Shown: positions 63,889 through 64,000 of the stretch, piece after piece
Position numbering within the stretch: the stretch's first letter is position 1
Layout: the number at the start of each line of letters is the position of its first letter
DNA from: Rhipicephalus microplus
Taxonomy: Eukaryota; Arthropoda; Arachnida; Ixodida; Ixodidae
Assembly: GCF_043290135.1 (NCBI RefSeq)
Contig: NC_134707.1
Span: 84,276,447-84,340,446 of the forward strand
DNA: 64,000 nucleotides
Reading direction: 5' to 3'
Notes under the pieces: model-generated
Seen by the model: only the letters and a program-made list of their open reading frames with translations
What the model was told of the DNA's origin: nothing
Database searches by the model: none
Position numbers and translations under genes: made by a program

Positions 63889-64000
63889 CACTGTGGGACG
63901 TAAATATAAAGAGGATTAGACGTCGTCGCTCTCAAGTTTGAACAAGACTCAGTGACAGCACTTTGAGGCCTTCCTGCGTTTAACTAGGTGAAAGTAGTTT

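Larger units (their letters stand above)
35990..64000 (+). repeat. Head-to-tail array of a ~3.29-kb gene-bearing unit (copies D to I)
   Basis: Homologous ORF starts lie at 36,558, 39,861, 50,817, 54,768, 58,096 and 61,382. Raw spacings are 3,303, 10,956, 3,951, 3,328 and 3,286 bases. Subtracting the LINE with its duplication (7,170), the 504-bp duplication and the 657-bp insertion leaves about 3,282-3,328 for every unit. Order inside each unit: promoter block, acidic ORF, polyA signals, A-rich and poly-G tracts, hairpin, Helitron-like remnant, chimeric pogo 3' fragment, spacer. All copies are in the same orientation, and the window ends inside the next unit. The leftmost part (35,990-36,400) is more diverged than the other junctions. 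Confidence 0.92.

Overview
The window is eukaryotic, repeat-saturated DNA, most likely from a hard tick (Ixodidae, Metastriata). That assignment is an inference from a tRNA-derived SINE that resembles the tick Ruka family, spliced Harbinger genes with GT-AG introns, LINE families with long 3' tails, and foldback and MITE repeats. No ordinary single-copy host gene was recognised. Almost every long reading frame belongs to a transposable element or to a repeated gene-like unit.

Layout. 1-2,078 is non-coding repeat debris. 2,079-10,620 holds two diverged copies (A, B) of a gene-like unit. They are separated by a Helitron-like protein remnant and a dead pogo/Tigger transposase, and interrupted by a TA-flanked DNA transposon (3,637-5,352), a 221-bp MITE (7,878-8,098) and LINE 3' ends (9,013-9,420). 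10,620-16,200 is debris: unit fragments, a SINE, foldbacks and pieces of older repeats. 16,192-19,742 is a third copy (C), cut off 28 bases into its ORF by an almost intact 7.34-kb Harbinger transposon (19,743-27,082) that carries a MADF-BESS gene on + and a six-exon DDE transposase on -. 28,141-34,759 is a three-level nest: an outer repeat contains a LINE, which contains an LTR retrotransposon, and the two inner insertions have readable target-site duplications. From about 35,990 to the right edge runs a head-to-tail array of a unit of about 3.29 kb (copies D-I). It is interrupted by a 7.16-kb I/Jockey-type LINE (41,304-48,463), a 504-bp internal duplication and a 657-bp insertion. The last two complete copies differ at only a handful of positions where I compared them, and the array runs off the end of the window.

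The repeated unit. Each array unit carries a TATA-less promoter-like block (ATTGG box, GGCGGG box, palindromic TGACGTCA about 40 bp upstream of arthropod-type TCAGTC initiators). About 100 bp downstream is a 145-155-residue ORF with a Ser/Asp-rich acidic repeat, a PPCKRRRLD-type basic motif and an acidic tail. Then come polyadenylation signals, a 20-bp hairpin, a remnant of a Helitron-type protein and a 3' fragment of a pogo transposase with a 1.8-kb internal deletion shared by all array units. Copies A, E, F, H and I keep the ORF open; B, C, D and G are broken. The ORF matches no family I recognise. This amplified gene-plus-promoter unit is the most interesting candidate for an undescribed system.

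Limits. Everything was read by eye. Identities are estimates from short comparisons, splice sites are inferred from GT/AG and from frame continuity, and family names rest on visible motifs only.
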